A stretch of 64,000 nucleotides of DNA, from positions 177,275-241,274 of the forward strand of contig PAQI01000021.1 in the NCBI GenBank assembly GCA_002709235.1. The letters run 5' to 3'. The notes beneath the pieces are model-generated. The model did no database searches and was not told the origin of the DNA. It saw only the letters and a list, made by a program, of their open reading frames with translations. The first letter of the stretch is position 1; every line of letters begins with the position of its first letter. Below, one piece after another: positions 20,875 to 28,982 of this stretch. The translations under genes were made by a program, and so were the position numbers. Origin of the DNA: Hirschia sp. GTDB taxonomy: Bacteria > Pseudomonadota > Alphaproteobacteria > Caulobacterales > Hyphomonadaceae.

Positions 20875-21195
20875 TTACCTGCGTGCCAGAAGTGCAATCA
20901 TGGCACCAACGCCAAGTGCAATGCCGACAGAAGAAAGTGGTTTTTCACGGATTTTATTCTCAACGTCGCCACGGGTTTCTGAAAACTTGAGTTTGGCCTT
21001 TTCAGCCACCTTCTTGCCTTCGTCCAGTGAGCGTTCCGAACCCGATTTGGCGATTCCGGACACGTCAGAAAGCAGAGTCTTCAAATCTGCCTGCAATGTG
21101 GACATGTCATTTTTGAGGGCTGCAAAATCGTCCTCGCTGACAAATCCCTGAAACTTGTTTTCGGTGTCGCCGTTAAATGCGGTGTGCTTAGCCAT
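20875..21195 (-). CDS. YqjD/ElaB (DUF883)-like stress protein with C-terminal membrane anchor
   Basis: A 106-residue protein. It has a long amphipathic, probably coiled-coil central part (SEDDFAALKNDMSTLQADLK to KAKLKFSETRGDVENKI) and ends in KPLSSVGIALGVGAMIALLARR, the typical membrane tail of YqjD/ElaB proteins. In E. coli such proteins anchor ribosomes at the membrane in stationary phase. I start at ATG 21195 with GGAGAGACAGAC upstream; the frame open to 21303 crosses the promoter and terminator. An exact GGAAC-N16-CGTT promoter sits 33 bases upstream, so it is predicted to be under EcfG control. Confidence 0.8.
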   Translation of the reverse strand: MAKHTAFNGDTENKFQGFVSEDDFAALKNDMSTLQADLKTLLSDVSGIAKSGSERSLDEGKKVAEKAKLKFSETRGDVENKIREKPLSSVGIALGVGAMIALLARR

Positions 21196-21228
21196 GTCTG
21201 TCTCTCCATAAGTTGGACTTACAAAGAC

Positions 21229-21253
21229 AACGTGACAGGCTGTGATCTGTTCC
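21229..21253 (-). promoter_or_regulatory. EcfG-type (general stress sigma) promoter for the YqjD-like operon
   Basis: On the minus strand the sequence reads GGAAC, 16 bases, CGTT, an exact match to the alphaproteobacterial general stress sigma consensus. It starts 33 bases before the ATG at 21195. Confidence 0.8.
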
Positions 21254-21266
21254 CTTAAATACAAAC

Positions 21267-21289
21267 AAGGGCCGAAAAAATCGGCCCTT
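21267..21289 (-). terminator. Intrinsic terminator of phyR
   Basis: AAGGGCCGA (21267-21275) and TCGGCCCTT (21281-21289) form a 9-bp stem with a 5-base loop. It sits 35 bases after the phyR stop and separates it from the stress promoter of the next unit. Confidence 0.75.
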
Positions 21290-21324
21290 ATTTGGTCATT
21301 CACATTGTGATCACTGTGTCAGTT

Positions 21325-22098
21325 CTAGTGAAAGAACAGAGCCTGCCCGATAGCGGCTTTCACGGTGTTCTCCTGAAACGGCTTGGAGATCAGGAACGTC
21401 GGTTCGGGGCGATCTCCTGTCAGAAGTCGTTCCGGGAAGGCGGTGATGAAGATAATGGGAACTGAAAACATCGAAAGAATGTCATGGGCGGCATCGATAC
21501 CAGATGAATCATCTGCAAGCTGGATGTCGCATAGAACCAGTCCGGGTTTGGTGTCTTTCGCCATTTGAACGGCTTCGCTTCGGGTTGCTGCTTGTCCGAC
21601 GACCGTGTGCCCCAGGCTCTCCACCAGGCTTGCCAGGTCAGCAGAGATGATGGGCTCATCTTCAATGATCAGGACATCCGTCCGTAACTGGTTTTCTATA
21701 TCTGACAGGGCTTTTTGAACGAGTCTTTCGAACTCGTCTTTTGAGACGCCTAGAATTGTTGTGGCTTCTGTTGGCGTGAACCCTTCCAGAGAGGTCAGCA
21801 AGAAGGCCTGTCTCTCAATTGGTGCCAGTGCCATCAGGCGAGTATCCGCACTATTTGGGGAACCACCTGCGCCATCAACCGTTTCCAGTTTGGCTCCTGA
21901 GCTTGCCCAGATGACGTGGAAGAAGTGGTAAAGAGCCACACGAGGTGACAGCTCTTTATCGACCTGATCCGGCATTTCGGAAAGCGCTGAAAGGGATGCC
22001 TTGATATATGCATCCCCACTGTCCTGGCTGCCCGTCAGCGCGCGCGCATAACGGCGGAGATATGGCAGGTGCGGACCGAATTGACTGACGAAACTCAT
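21325..22098 (-). CDS. phyR: General stress response anti-anti-sigma response regulator PhyR
   Basis: PhyR binds NepR when phosphorylated and so frees EcfG. The 257-residue protein has the family's unusual order: an N-terminal sigma-like domain (about 1-125; region 2-like FGPHLPYLRRYARALTG, region 4-like PTEATTILGVSKDEFERL) and a C-terminal receiver domain (about 135-257) with DVLIIEDEPIISADL, phospho-acceptor Asp in LVLCDIQLADDSSG, and ITAFPERLL and ISKPFQ. It is divergent from nepR-ecfG. I see no consensus EcfG promoter on its own strand in the shared intergenic region. Confidence 0.96.
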   Translation of the reverse strand: MSFVSQFGPHLPYLRRYARALTGSQDSGDAYIKASLSALSEMPDQVDKELSPRVALYHFFHVIWASSGAKLETVDGAGGSPNSADTRLMALAPIERQAFLLTSLEGFTPTEATTILGVSKDEFERLVQKALSDIENQLRTDVLIIEDEPIISADLASLVESLGHTVVGQAATRSEAVQMAKDTKPGLVLCDIQLADDSSGIDAAHDILSMFSVPIIFITAFPERLLTGDRPEPTFLISKPFQENTVKAAIGQALFFH

Positions 22099-22130
22099 GA
22101 GACCTCGATTTCGAATTTTTCATTCTTGAT

Positions 22131-22156
22131 GGAACCTTAACGCATGATCTCGCGTT
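22131..22156 (+). promoter_or_regulatory. EcfG-type promoter for nepR-ecfG
   Basis: GGAAC, 17 bases, CGTT on the plus strand, upstream of nepR. It gives the autoregulatory arrangement usual for this module. The distance to the nepR start (about 113 bases) leaves a leader. Confidence 0.7.
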
Positions 22157-22201
22157 GGGTTTCATGAAATGCAAAATTTTTTCCGAAATTTTCTTCCGCG
22201 T

Positions 22202-22226
22202 GGAACCGAATGAAGTCTATCGTGTT
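22202..22226 (+). promoter_or_regulatory. Possible second EcfG-type promoter for nepR-ecfG
   Basis: GGAAC, 16 bases, TGTT, one base off the -10 consensus. It lies 43 bases before the nepR ATG, a more usual spacing than the upstream exact match. Either one or both may be used. Confidence 0.45.
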
Positions 22227-22269
22227 GGTATGATCCAACTGATTTGAAACAAGTGGACCCGACATCGTA

Positions 22270-22470
22270 ATGAACGACCAAAACAAGAAACAGAACGATG
22301 ATCTGAGGTCGCAACGCTCCAGGCAACGCCGCATTGGTGACCAATTGCGTAGAATGTATGACGAGGTCGTCATGGAGCCTGTGCCCGATGAGTTTCTGAA
22401 ACTCCTCGATGATGCAGATATTGCGGCTGAATCTTCTTCCAGAAAAGATTCCCAGGAATCGAAAGGCTAA
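22270..22470 (+). CDS. nepR: Anti-sigma factor NepR
   Basis: A 66-residue anti-sigma factor that holds EcfG inactive until phosphorylated PhyR binds it. The conserved core IGDQLRRMYDEVVMEPVPDE, which forms the two helices that contact both sigma and PhyR, is fully visible (about residues 22-41), with polar flexible ends. It lies 6 bases upstream of the sigma gene in the standard order. Confidence 0.96.
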   Translation: MNDQNKKQNDDLRSQRSRQRRIGDQLRRMYDEVVMEPVPDEFLKLLDDADIAAESSSRKDSQESKG

Positions 22471-22476
22471 CGTGCC

Positions 22477-23085
22477 ATGAGCATGCAGGACACAGGCCTG
22501 AGTGATCTGGCTTTCAAGAAGGAGCTTGCGGAACTCGTACCGCATCTCCGGGCTTTCGCACGAAGCTTGTGTGGAAATGCCGCTTTGGCAGATGATCTGG
22601 CGCAGGACGCCATGTTGAAAGCCTGGCGTGCAAGGGGCTCATATCAGGCCGGCACCAATATGAAGGCGTGGAGCTTTACCATTCTGCGGAATGTTTTTTA
22701 TTCGGAAAAACGCAAATCCTGGCGTCAGCAATCCCTTGATCCCGATGTCGCTGAAGCAACATTGATCTCAGGTGATGATAGTAGCGCTCCGCTGGAGCTG
22801 TTGGCGCTGCGCAATGCCATGAATGAATTGCCGGACGATCAGAAGGAATGCCTCATCATGGTGGGGGCGGGTGGTCTGTCATATGAAGAGGTGGCTCAAA
22901 TTTGTGACTGTGCTGTCGGCACCATCAAGAGCCGGGTGAGTCGGGCCAGAAAAGCCGTCATTGATATTTTGGAATCCAATCATACAGGGTTCAGTTCAGA
23001 CTCAAAGCTGAGTGCTGCTGATGCATTTGATGACATCATGAATCAGGCTCAAGCCTTGTCAGGCCCTTCCGACGGACAACAATAA
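22477..23085 (+). CDS. ecfG: ECF sigma factor EcfG (general stress response)
   Basis: A 202-residue ECF sigma factor. Region 2 is FARSLCGNAALADDLAQDAMLKAW followed by the TNMKAWSFTILRNVFYSEKRK helix. Region 4 holds LPDDQKECLIMVGAGGLSYEEVA and GTIKSRVSRARKAV, the DNA-binding part that reads GGAAC. Downstream of nepR in the same transcript, it is the output of the PhyR-NepR partner switch and should activate the GGAAC/CGTT promoters found nearby. Confidence 0.95.
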   Translation: MSMQDTGLSDLAFKKELAELVPHLRAFARSLCGNAALADDLAQDAMLKAWRARGSYQAGTNMKAWSFTILRNVFYSEKRKSWRQQSLDPDVAEATLISGDDSSAPLELLALRNAMNELPDDQKECLIMVGAGGLSYEEVAQICDCAVGTIKSRVSRARKAVIDILESNHTGFSSDSKLSAADAFDDIMNQAQALSGPSDGQQ

Positions 23086-23087
23086 CT

Positions 23088-24782
23088 GTGATCGAGAACT
23101 CAAATTTACGACCACTTCGCCGTCGGGTCGTGTTGATTCTAGCTGCTGCACTCACGCCAATTCTTCTTGTTGCGGCAATGCAGGCATATCTGGATGGCCG
23201 CGAAAATCTCAATACGCGCAGAGATGCACTACTACAAAACTCAGACCGCTCCATAGATGACGTAGAGCAGAACCTCATCACAGCCGAAGCACTGCTTGAG
23301 ATCTTTTCCGAGCAGATAGCTGCTGGCCGTTGTTCTGACGTGCGTACTTGGTTGCAGCCCCAGATACCGGCACTGACAAATGTGGCGTTCTTCGATGCTG
23401 ATGGAGAGTCCAAGTGCAGTGCAGCAGGCACTGCGGGCTATTCGATGTTCAATCCTGAATGGAACGAGCAGCTCAAGAACGGCGAAGTGACCATCCGTTC
23501 GGACGCATTCTTTGGTCCGGGCTCACAAAAGTGGATCTTCGCCATTTATCGTAGATTGGAATATAATGGGGAGTTCGTAGGCTCTGCCGCTTTTGGATTG
23601 AGCGCTGAAACGCTTGCCAGAGGATTTGCCGATAATAACCCGGATGAAGACCTTTCTATGGCCTTGGTCGATATCAATGGCACGGCATTTGGTGAGCTTC
23701 CTCCCTTCACAATAGAGCCTGATTGGCTGGAAAGAGCCCGCAATAGTGAGCGCGGTGTGCTGTTCGTTGAGAATGACGCTGCCGGCGTGAATTATGATAT
23801 CGTGATTACACCCATAGGGCTTGGCAAGCTTTACACGGTCGTCACAAGACCATCTCCCGGATTGTTTGATGAGCTGACACTGAAACCGGCAACGACGGTA
23901 GGCCTTCCACTTATCGCATTTTCCTTTGCACTTGCAGCCGCCTGGGTCGCGATTGACAAGCTTGTTCTAAGGTGGCTGGCTCGGTTGCGACGCCTTGCAC
24001 AGGCCTATGGTCGCGGCGACTACGAGGTAAAGCCGGATGATGAGTTCCTGAACGCTCCCGAGGAAATTGCGGCGTTGGCCAATTCAATGGACCGAATGTC
24101 GGTTCAGATTGGAAAGCGTGACGATGATCTGAAAGAAGCGATCATGGAGAGGGATGCCGCTCTCAAGGAAATCCATCACCGGGTTAAAAACAATCTTCAA
24201 CTGGTTATCAGCTTCCTGAACTTGCAGAGCAGACGTTTGACAGATGCAGAGGGGCGCGCTGCCATCAATGCGACGAGGTTGCGAATTGATGCGCTATCCG
24301 TGGTTCACCAGACCCTGTATCAATATAATGATCTGGATATTGTTCATCTCAAACCATTTTTTGACAGCCTTCTTCACCACCTTTCCAATGCGTTGGGATT
24401 GGAGGATTCAGGGGTTGAGCTGACGCATGAAGTCATAGATTTGCCGTGGCGGGCTGATGACGCAATTCCACTTGCGTTGTTCGTAGTGGAAGCCATTACG
24501 AATTCAGCCAAATATGCGTTTGATGATGATGGCGGCAGGATCACCGTTACGTTAATGGAATCCGAGGGGGGAGTAGAGCTTACAATCCGTGACGACGGCG
24601 CTGGTAAGGATTTGCCTGTAGGTGGAAAATCTCTGGCGGCAGGTGACGGCCTTGGCAGTCAATTGATGAACGCCTTCGTCAAACAGCTGAATGGGCGACT
24701 CAATCTGAGCAGTTCAATTGGGCACGGATACACTGCAATACTCTTTGTGCCGCGTGAACGATATGCGAGAGACGGCGAGTAG
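23088..24782 (+). CDS. Membrane sensor histidine kinase, HisKA_2 type, of the general stress response
   Basis: A 564-residue kinase starting at GTG 23088, two bases after the ecfG stop. TM1 lies at about 12-30 and TM2 near 265-290, enclosing a periplasmic sensor region of about 230 residues that looks like a Cache-type fold and contains Cys pairs. A HAMP-like segment follows (RLRRLAQAYGRGDYEV), then HisKA_2 with phospho-His in EIHHRVKNNLQLVISFL and an HATPase with FVVEAITNSAKYAF (N box) and GDGLGSQLMNAFV (G box). By family and position it most likely phosphorylates PhyR, like PhyK. The signal is unknown. Confidence 0.9.
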   Translation: MIENSNLRPLRRRVVLILAAALTPILLVAAMQAYLDGRENLNTRRDALLQNSDRSIDDVEQNLITAEALLEIFSEQIAAGRCSDVRTWLQPQIPALTNVAFFDADGESKCSAAGTAGYSMFNPEWNEQLKNGEVTIRSDAFFGPGSQKWIFAIYRRLEYNGEFVGSAAFGLSAETLARGFADNNPDEDLSMALVDINGTAFGELPPFTIEPDWLERARNSERGVLFVENDAAGVNYDIVITPIGLGKLYTVVTRPSPGLFDELTLKPATTVGLPLIAFSFALAAAWVAIDKLVLRWLARLRRLAQAYGRGDYEVKPDDEFLNAPEEIAALANSMDRMSVQIGKRDDDLKEAIMERDAALKEIHHRVKNNLQLVISFLNLQSRRLTDAEGRAAINATRLRIDALSVVHQTLYQYNDLDIVHLKPFFDSLLHHLSNALGLEDSGVELTHEVIDLPWRADDAIPLALFVVEAITNSAKYAFDDDGGRITVTLMESEGGVELTIRDDGAGKDLPVGGKSLAAGDGLGSQLMNAFVKQLNGRLNLSSSIGHGYTAILFVPRERYARDGE

Positions 24783-24822
24783 TGCGTGATGCAAGAAATA
24801 TTGATCAAACACTGAAATAAAA

Positions 24823-24850
24823 AAGGCGACCATTTTGAACTGGCCGCCTT
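24823..24850. terminator. Bidirectional terminator between the sensor kinase and the acidic lipoprotein gene
   Basis: AAGGCGACCA (24823-24832) pairs with TGGCCGCCTT (24841-24850) with one mismatch and an 8-base loop. A runs precede it and T-rich sequence follows, so it can serve both converging genes. Confidence 0.7.
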
Positions 24851-24876
24851 CTTAATATCGATTTGAATCGGGGTGA

Positions 24877-25101
24877 TCAGTTCACTTCACGCTCAAGGTC
24901 GTCACCCGCGTCTTCAATTGCATCGCCTGCATCATCAGCGGCATCTTCGAGGTTTTCACCGGCGTCGTTTGCGCTGTCGCCCATGTCATCAACAGCTTCG
25001 TCCATCTGTTCACCGACATTTTCAAAGCCGTCATCATTGTTGTCGCATGCCATCAGTGCCAACGCACCGAAACCAGCCATCGCCATAATTCTGATATTCA
25101 T
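24877..25101 (-). CDS. Small very acidic lipoprotein under stress sigma control
   Basis: A 74-residue lipoprotein. Residues 1-19 are a signal ending in ALALMAC (Cys19). The mature part is almost only Asp, Glu, Ala, Gly and Asn in a degenerate repeat (DAGENLEDAADDAGDAIEDA), likely an amphipathic or disordered acidic helix. The start ATG 25101 has GGAGGG at 6 bases. An exact GGAAC-N16-CGTT promoter lies 37 bases upstream. Small Asp-rich lipoproteins of this kind are common and unassigned; cation or envelope buffering is only a guess. Confidence 0.8.
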   Translation of the reverse strand: MNIRIMAMAGFGALALMACDNNDDGFENVGEQMDEAVDDMGDSANDAGENLEDAADDAGDAIEDAGDDLEREVN

Positions 25102-25137
25102 TGGAAACCCTCCGAGTTGATTACGTTCCAGATAAAA

Positions 25138-25162
25138 AACGCGGATGGAGAGGAGTGGTTCC
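25138..25162 (-). promoter_or_regulatory. EcfG-type promoter for the acidic lipoprotein gene
   Basis: On the minus strand: GGAAC, 16 bases, CGTT, an exact consensus match that starts 37 bases before the ATG at 25101. It lies just beyond the end of the phosphoesterase gene (minus strand, ending 25168). Confidence 0.8.
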
Positions 25163-25167
25163 GTCGA

Positions 25168-25938
25168 TCAGGTCAACCAACTGGTGTTTTCTTTCAATGT
25201 GACGCGACCATTTTCGATAGTGTAGATTTGCATCTCAATTGCCTGGCCTTCAATGCAGATCAAATTGAAGCTGGGTTTATGCTGGCGTGTTCGCAGGGAA
25301 AGCGTCCCGGCAGAGATAGAAGCATAGGACGATTGTCCATGAGTGTGTCTTATGAGCCCGGGAACATGTACATGTCCGGTCAGAAGAAGATCTGTCTGTA
25401 GGGCTATCATTTTTTCGCTTGCACGTTTCCCGCGATAGGTTCTGGTTTTGAGGGGGGCGGCCGGATTGGGCAAGAACGGGTGATGGCAGACCAGAACATC
25501 AATTTGAGTGTCTCTGTCATTTGTAGAATCTAACGCCGCCTCCATCTCCTGCAGATTGACCACACCCTCTGCCCAGTTCTTCCTGGCTTGCCATCCACGT
25601 GCCGTGTTGATCCCGGATACGCGGACATCCTCGAATTCCAGAGGTTTGGCGAGATCGGAAAAATAACGGTCATGACGCGAAAAAGGCTGACTTGTGCGGC
25701 TCCACATATTGAGCAAGGGGGTGTCATGGTTTCCTGCAACAACCAGCTTGCGGCCCGGAATTGAATCAATCCAGGTCCGGGCGGCTTCGAACTCAGACCG
25801 CTTTCCGCGTTGAGTGAGGTCGCCAGCGACGATTACGCCGTCGGGTCTGTTTGCAAGAGTCCACTCATGGACTGCATTCAGCGCGACAGGGTCTTCAACA
25901 CCGAAGTGAATATCGGCCATATGTAGGAGTGTCGTCAT
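25168..25938 (-). CDS. Calcineurin-like metallophosphoesterase
   Basis: A 256-residue binuclear metallophosphoesterase with all blocks in order: MADIHFG (about 7-13), VAGDLTQRG, VVAGNHDTP, CHHPF and LTGHVHVPG. There is no signal peptide, so it is cytoplasmic. The CpdA/Icc group acts on cyclic nucleotides and others on UDP-diacylglucosamine or pyrophosphates; the substrate here is open. It overlaps the upstream lipid-kinase-like gene by 4 bp and shares its EcfG promoter, which suggests joint work on a phospho-compound under stress. Confidence 0.85.
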   Translation of the reverse strand: MTTLLHMADIHFGVEDPVALNAVHEWTLANRPDGVIVAGDLTQRGKRSEFEAARTWIDSIPGRKLVVAGNHDTPLLNMWSRTSQPFSRHDRYFSDLAKPLEFEDVRVSGINTARGWQARKNWAEGVVNLQEMEAALDSTNDRDTQIDVLVCHHPFLPNPAAPLKTRTYRGKRASEKMIALQTDLLLTGHVHVPGLIRHTHGQSSYASISAGTLSLRTRQHKPSFNLICIEGQAIEMQIYTIENGRVTLKENTSWLT

Positions 25939-26780
25939 TGTGTTGTTATGACTCTTCCGGAATCCCTCACAAATTCCAGTCGCAACGGACCTTCCAGTTC
26001 CCGGATTTCACCGTCCAGAGTCATGTTGATTGGGTGATTTTTGGAGCAATCTATGTCCAGCGATTTGGTGAGGATATATTCAACTCCATTTGCCGTCCGC
26101 CAGTCCGATATCAATGATTCCACGGCTATGGAGGTGAGATCAAAAATCGAGTCACTTGAAAAAATGCCGACTTCCAGATCGGTATCGACATGGTCGCCAA
26201 CAAAAACACCCAGTGTTGACGTCCGATAGATATTTTCGCCCGATGTATACAAGGCAAGTTCGGGCGTCAGGTCCAGAAGGCCATCAGCGTTCACGATTTC
26301 AGCGACCGCGCCAATCGGGTCTATGTGTCGTGTTGCTTCTCGCGCCTTTGCGAGCTGTGTCAGTCGACCAAACAAAGCACCGACATAAAATCGTTCGCCC
26401 TGTATTATGCCACAGGGCAGTTTTTTCTCGATGCCGTGGTGCACTGAATTCGTCAGGATTGTCTCGATCTCCAGATCATCCCCATACATGCGTTTATGGA
26501 GAAGGTTCATCGTCCCACCAGGCAGGGCGATCAGGGCAGGTGAACTATCTGTCTGCTGAGACAGCGCACAGGCAATGGTTCCATCACCTCCCCAGACAAT
26601 CAAACGATCATCTGGCCCCATTTGTCTATTGGCGTGTGCCAGAGTTGATTGCAAGGTTGCTGAATCCGCCAGATCGATTTCGCACTGGATACCCAACCGC
26701 TCTGCAAGTTGACTGAAGCGTTCATCTGCATGGTCGGGGACTGATCCAGATTCCCGATTGATAACGACTCTATATTTCAT
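25935..26780 (-). CDS. Diacylglycerol/lipid kinase family protein
   Basis: A 281-residue protein of the DAGK_cat/YegS family, which phosphorylates diacylglycerol, sphingoid bases or related lipids with ATP. It has VVINRESGS at the start, the nucleotide motif VWGGDGTIACAL (about 65-76) and LPGGTMNLLHKRM after it. I start at ATG 26780 with GAGGG at 5-6 bases; an upstream in-frame extension to 26912 would run across the promoter. It is translationally coupled to a phosphoesterase, and its EcfG-type promoter places it in the general stress regulon. Confidence 0.85.
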   Translation of the reverse strand: MKYRVVINRESGSVPDHADERFSQLAERLGIQCEIDLADSATLQSTLAHANRQMGPDDRLIVWGGDGTIACALSQQTDSSPALIALPGGTMNLLHKRMYGDDLEIETILTNSVHHGIEKKLPCGIIQGERFYVGALFGRLTQLAKAREATRHIDPIGAVAEIVNADGLLDLTPELALYTSGENIYRTSTLGVFVGDHVDTDLEVGIFSSDSIFDLTSIAVESLISDWRTANGVEYILTKSLDIDCSKNHPINMTLDGEIRELEGPLRLEFVRDSGRVITTQ

Positions 26781-26805
26781 GTAGCCCTCACTAGCTGAGT
26801 GCAGA

Positions 26806-26830
26806 AACGTTTGAACCGTCCGGGAGTTCC
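26806..26830 (-). promoter_or_regulatory. EcfG-type promoter for the lipid kinase-phosphoesterase operon
   Basis: On the minus strand: GGAAC, 16 bases, CGTT, an exact match whose -10 lies 26 bases before the ATG at 26780. It is back-to-back with the plus-strand copy at 26878. Confidence 0.8.
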
Positions 26831-26877
26831 GGTGAAAATTCATGTCCATGATATCGTTGCGGTCAAAATAAAAAGTC

Positions 26878-26902
26878 GGAACTAACTCACCTGTTCCTCG
26901 TT
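26878..26902 (+). promoter_or_regulatory. EcfG-type promoter for the DUF1328 gene
   Basis: GGAAC, 16 bases, CGTT on the plus strand, exact match, 48 bases before the ATG at 26951. Confidence 0.8.
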
Positions 26903-26950
26903 TACTCTTCATCGACGCAATGACGTCATTTACAACTGAGGAGAACGACT

Positions 26951-27124
26951 ATGCTTGGATGGGCACTTGGATTTTTTATTCTTGCGATTGTAGCAGCCGC
27001 ATTGGGCTTTGGCGGAATTGCAGGAGCATCAGCTGGTATTGCGCAGATTCTATTCTTTGTATTTCTTGCGCTTCTGGTTCTTACCTTTGTCGCTCGGGCC
27101 GTTCGCGGCCGGTCCCCTATGTAG
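26951..27124 (+). CDS. DUF1328 (YtjA-family) small membrane protein
   Basis: A 57-residue protein of two hydrophobic helices, beginning [20 protein letters not shown] and followed by [16 protein letters not shown], the standard DUF1328 pattern. The SD AGGAG stands 7 bases before the ATG. The longer frame beginning near 26920 in another phase is a shadow. Members are widespread, often stress-induced, and unassigned in function. A perfect stress promoter and a strong terminator make it a one-gene unit. Confidence 0.9.
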   Translation: MLGWALGFFILAIVAAALGFGGIAGASAGIAQILFFVFLALLVLTFVARAVRGRSPM

Positions 27125-27148
27125 GGATCCGTCAACAAGAGACACAGA

Positions 27149-27176
27149 AAACGGCTCCATGCGGAGCCGTTTTTTT
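27149..27176 (+). terminator. Intrinsic terminator of the DUF1328 gene
   Basis: AAACGGCTCC (27149-27158) and GGAGCCGTTT (27163-27172) form a 10-bp stem with a 4-base loop and a T tract to 27176. Confidence 0.9.
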
Positions 27177-27257
27177 GTGTGTGATGGATCGCACGTTTAA
27201 GACCGGGTTTGTATGAAGTTTTGCCACCGGTGGTGAGGAACGATGTCGCTTCTGAGC

Positions 27258-28889
27258 CTAGTGGCCGCCACCACCAAAGGCACCCGTTCTCACGCGATAA
27301 TCCACGGCGACTGCGTAATCCGGATCGTCAGCACTGTCATCCATAAGCTGACCAGCCTTGTTGAGCAGGGCATGACAATCGCGTGTCAGATGACGCAGGC
27401 GCAGATCCTTGCCCTGGGCATTGTATTTGGCAGCGAGATCTTCAATCGCCTGAAGCGCTGATTGGTCAACCACGCGTGAACGCATGAAATCCACAACCAC
27501 ATGATCCGGGTCTTCGGCCGGATTGAAAAGCTCTGCAAACCCATCCGTCGACCCAAAGAAAAGAGGGCCTTCGATCTTGTAGACTTTCGCACCATCATCA
27601 TTGGTTTCGATAATGGCGTGGATGCGGCGTGAATTGTTCCAGGCATAGGCCAATGCCGAAACGATCACACCGACGACAACAGCAGTCGCTAGGTCATATT
27701 TCACCGTCACAGCCGTCACCAGCACGATCACCATCGCATCGGTCAGTGGGATCTTTGTGAGAATACGCAGGGAATTCCAGGCAAAGGTCCCGATCACCAC
27801 CATAAACATCACACCGACCAGCGCCGCCAGCGGGATCTGCTCGATGAGGCTGGAGCCGACGAGAATGAATGCCAGCAGGAACAGGGCCGCGGCTGTGGCG
27901 GCTATTCGTGTACGCCCACCCGATTTCACATTGATCATCGACTGACCGATCATGGCGCAACCACCCATGCCGCCGAAAAATCCGGTCACGACATTGGCTG
28001 CACCCTGAGCAATACATTCCTGGCTCGCGCCGCCACGCTTGTCGGTCATCTCACCAACAAGGTTGAGCGTCAGCAGGCTTTCAATGAGCCCGATCGCCGC
28101 CAGAATAATCGCATAGGGCAGGATGATCTGTAGCGTTTCAAGGTTCAGAGGAACCGTCGGGATGTGAAAAGCGGGCAGGCCGCCCTTGATTGAAGCCAGA
28201 TCACCAACACGCGGCGTTTCAATGCCAAATGCAATCACGACAAGCGCCGTAATGAGAATGCCGGCGAGTGGCGCAGGAATGAACTTTGTAAGCTTGGGAA
28301 GCCCCCAGACAACCAGCATGGTCAAACCTACCAGTCCTAGCATGATTGCCAGTGGCATGCCGGTCAGCCATTCGCCACCAGCCATGCCATGCCCCGCTAC
28401 CTCAGCAGTGCCAGGCACCTTGAACTGGGTCAGCTGTGCCAGACCAATCACGATGGCAAGGCCATTCACAAATCCAAGCATCACTGGATGAGGTACCAGC
28501 CGGATGAACTTTCCCAGCTTGAAAATCCCGGCCATCAGCTGGAGTATGCCCATCAGGACGACAGTGGCGAAGAGATATTCAACTCCGTGGCTGGCGACCA
28601 GAGCCACCATCACGACAGCGAGCGCACCTGTCGCGCCAGAGATCATGCCTGGACGTCCGCCAATCAATGCGGTGATCAGTCCGACGATAAACGCCGCATA
28701 CAACCCGACCAGAGGGTGAACCCCTGCAACAAACGCAAAGGCAACTGCCTCGGGAACCAAAGCAAGAGCCACAGTCAGTCCGGACAGTAACTCTGTCTTG
28801 AGGACGTTGGGATCGAGCAGGTTTCGGCCGTCGGCCTTCCAGTCGCCTGCCACGCGGTCGGCGAAAGTCGCAAGAATGGATTGCGTCAC
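27258..28889 (-). CDS. SulP-family inorganic anion transporter with STAS domain
   Basis: A 543-residue SLC26/SulP permease, importing sulfate, bicarbonate or a similar anion. The N-terminal two thirds hold 10-14 hydrophobic helices, starting ELLSGLTVALALVPEAVAFAFV, with the family motif GMGGCAMIGQSMINVKSGGRTR. The last about 110 residues form a STAS domain (VVDFMRSRVVDQSALQAIED). The extreme C-terminus is Gly-rich (FGGGGH). Substrate specificity cannot be read from the sequence. The leader contains a hairpin at 28959-28982. Confidence 0.9.
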   Translation of the reverse strand: MTQSILATFADRVAGDWKADGRNLLDPNVLKTELLSGLTVALALVPEAVAFAFVAGVHPLVGLYAAFIVGLITALIGGRPGMISGATGALAVVMVALVASHGVEYLFATVVLMGILQLMAGIFKLGKFIRLVPHPVMLGFVNGLAIVIGLAQLTQFKVPGTAEVAGHGMAGGEWLTGMPLAIMLGLVGLTMLVVWGLPKLTKFIPAPLAGILITALVVIAFGIETPRVGDLASIKGGLPAFHIPTVPLNLETLQIILPYAIILAAIGLIESLLTLNLVGEMTDKRGGASQECIAQGAANVVTGFFGGMGGCAMIGQSMINVKSGGRTRIAATAAALFLLAFILVGSSLIEQIPLAALVGVMFMVVIGTFAWNSLRILTKIPLTDAMVIVLVTAVTVKYDLATAVVVGVIVSALAYAWNNSRRIHAIIETNDDGAKVYKIEGPLFFGSTDGFAELFNPAEDPDHVVVDFMRSRVVDQSALQAIEDLAAKYNAQGKDLRLRHLTRDCHALLNKAGQLMDDSADDPDYAVAVDYRVRTGAFGGGGH

Positions 28890-28958
28890 GGGTTATGGCC
28901 CTGTTTTTATCGGGGAGGGGTGGGTGAGAGAGGTTATTAGGCTCAGCGACTGTCAAAT

Positions 28959-28982
28959 GCAACCTGACGAAAGGCAGGTTGC
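28959..28982 (-). other. Perfect hairpin between the VWA gene and the SulP gene
   Basis: GCAACCTG (28959-28966) and CAGGTTGC (28975-28982) form a perfect 8-bp stem with an 8-base loop. It lies 70 bases upstream of the SulP start and 41 bases after the VWA stop. No clear T tract follows on the minus strand, so it may be a weak terminator or a leader element. Confidence 0.4.
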
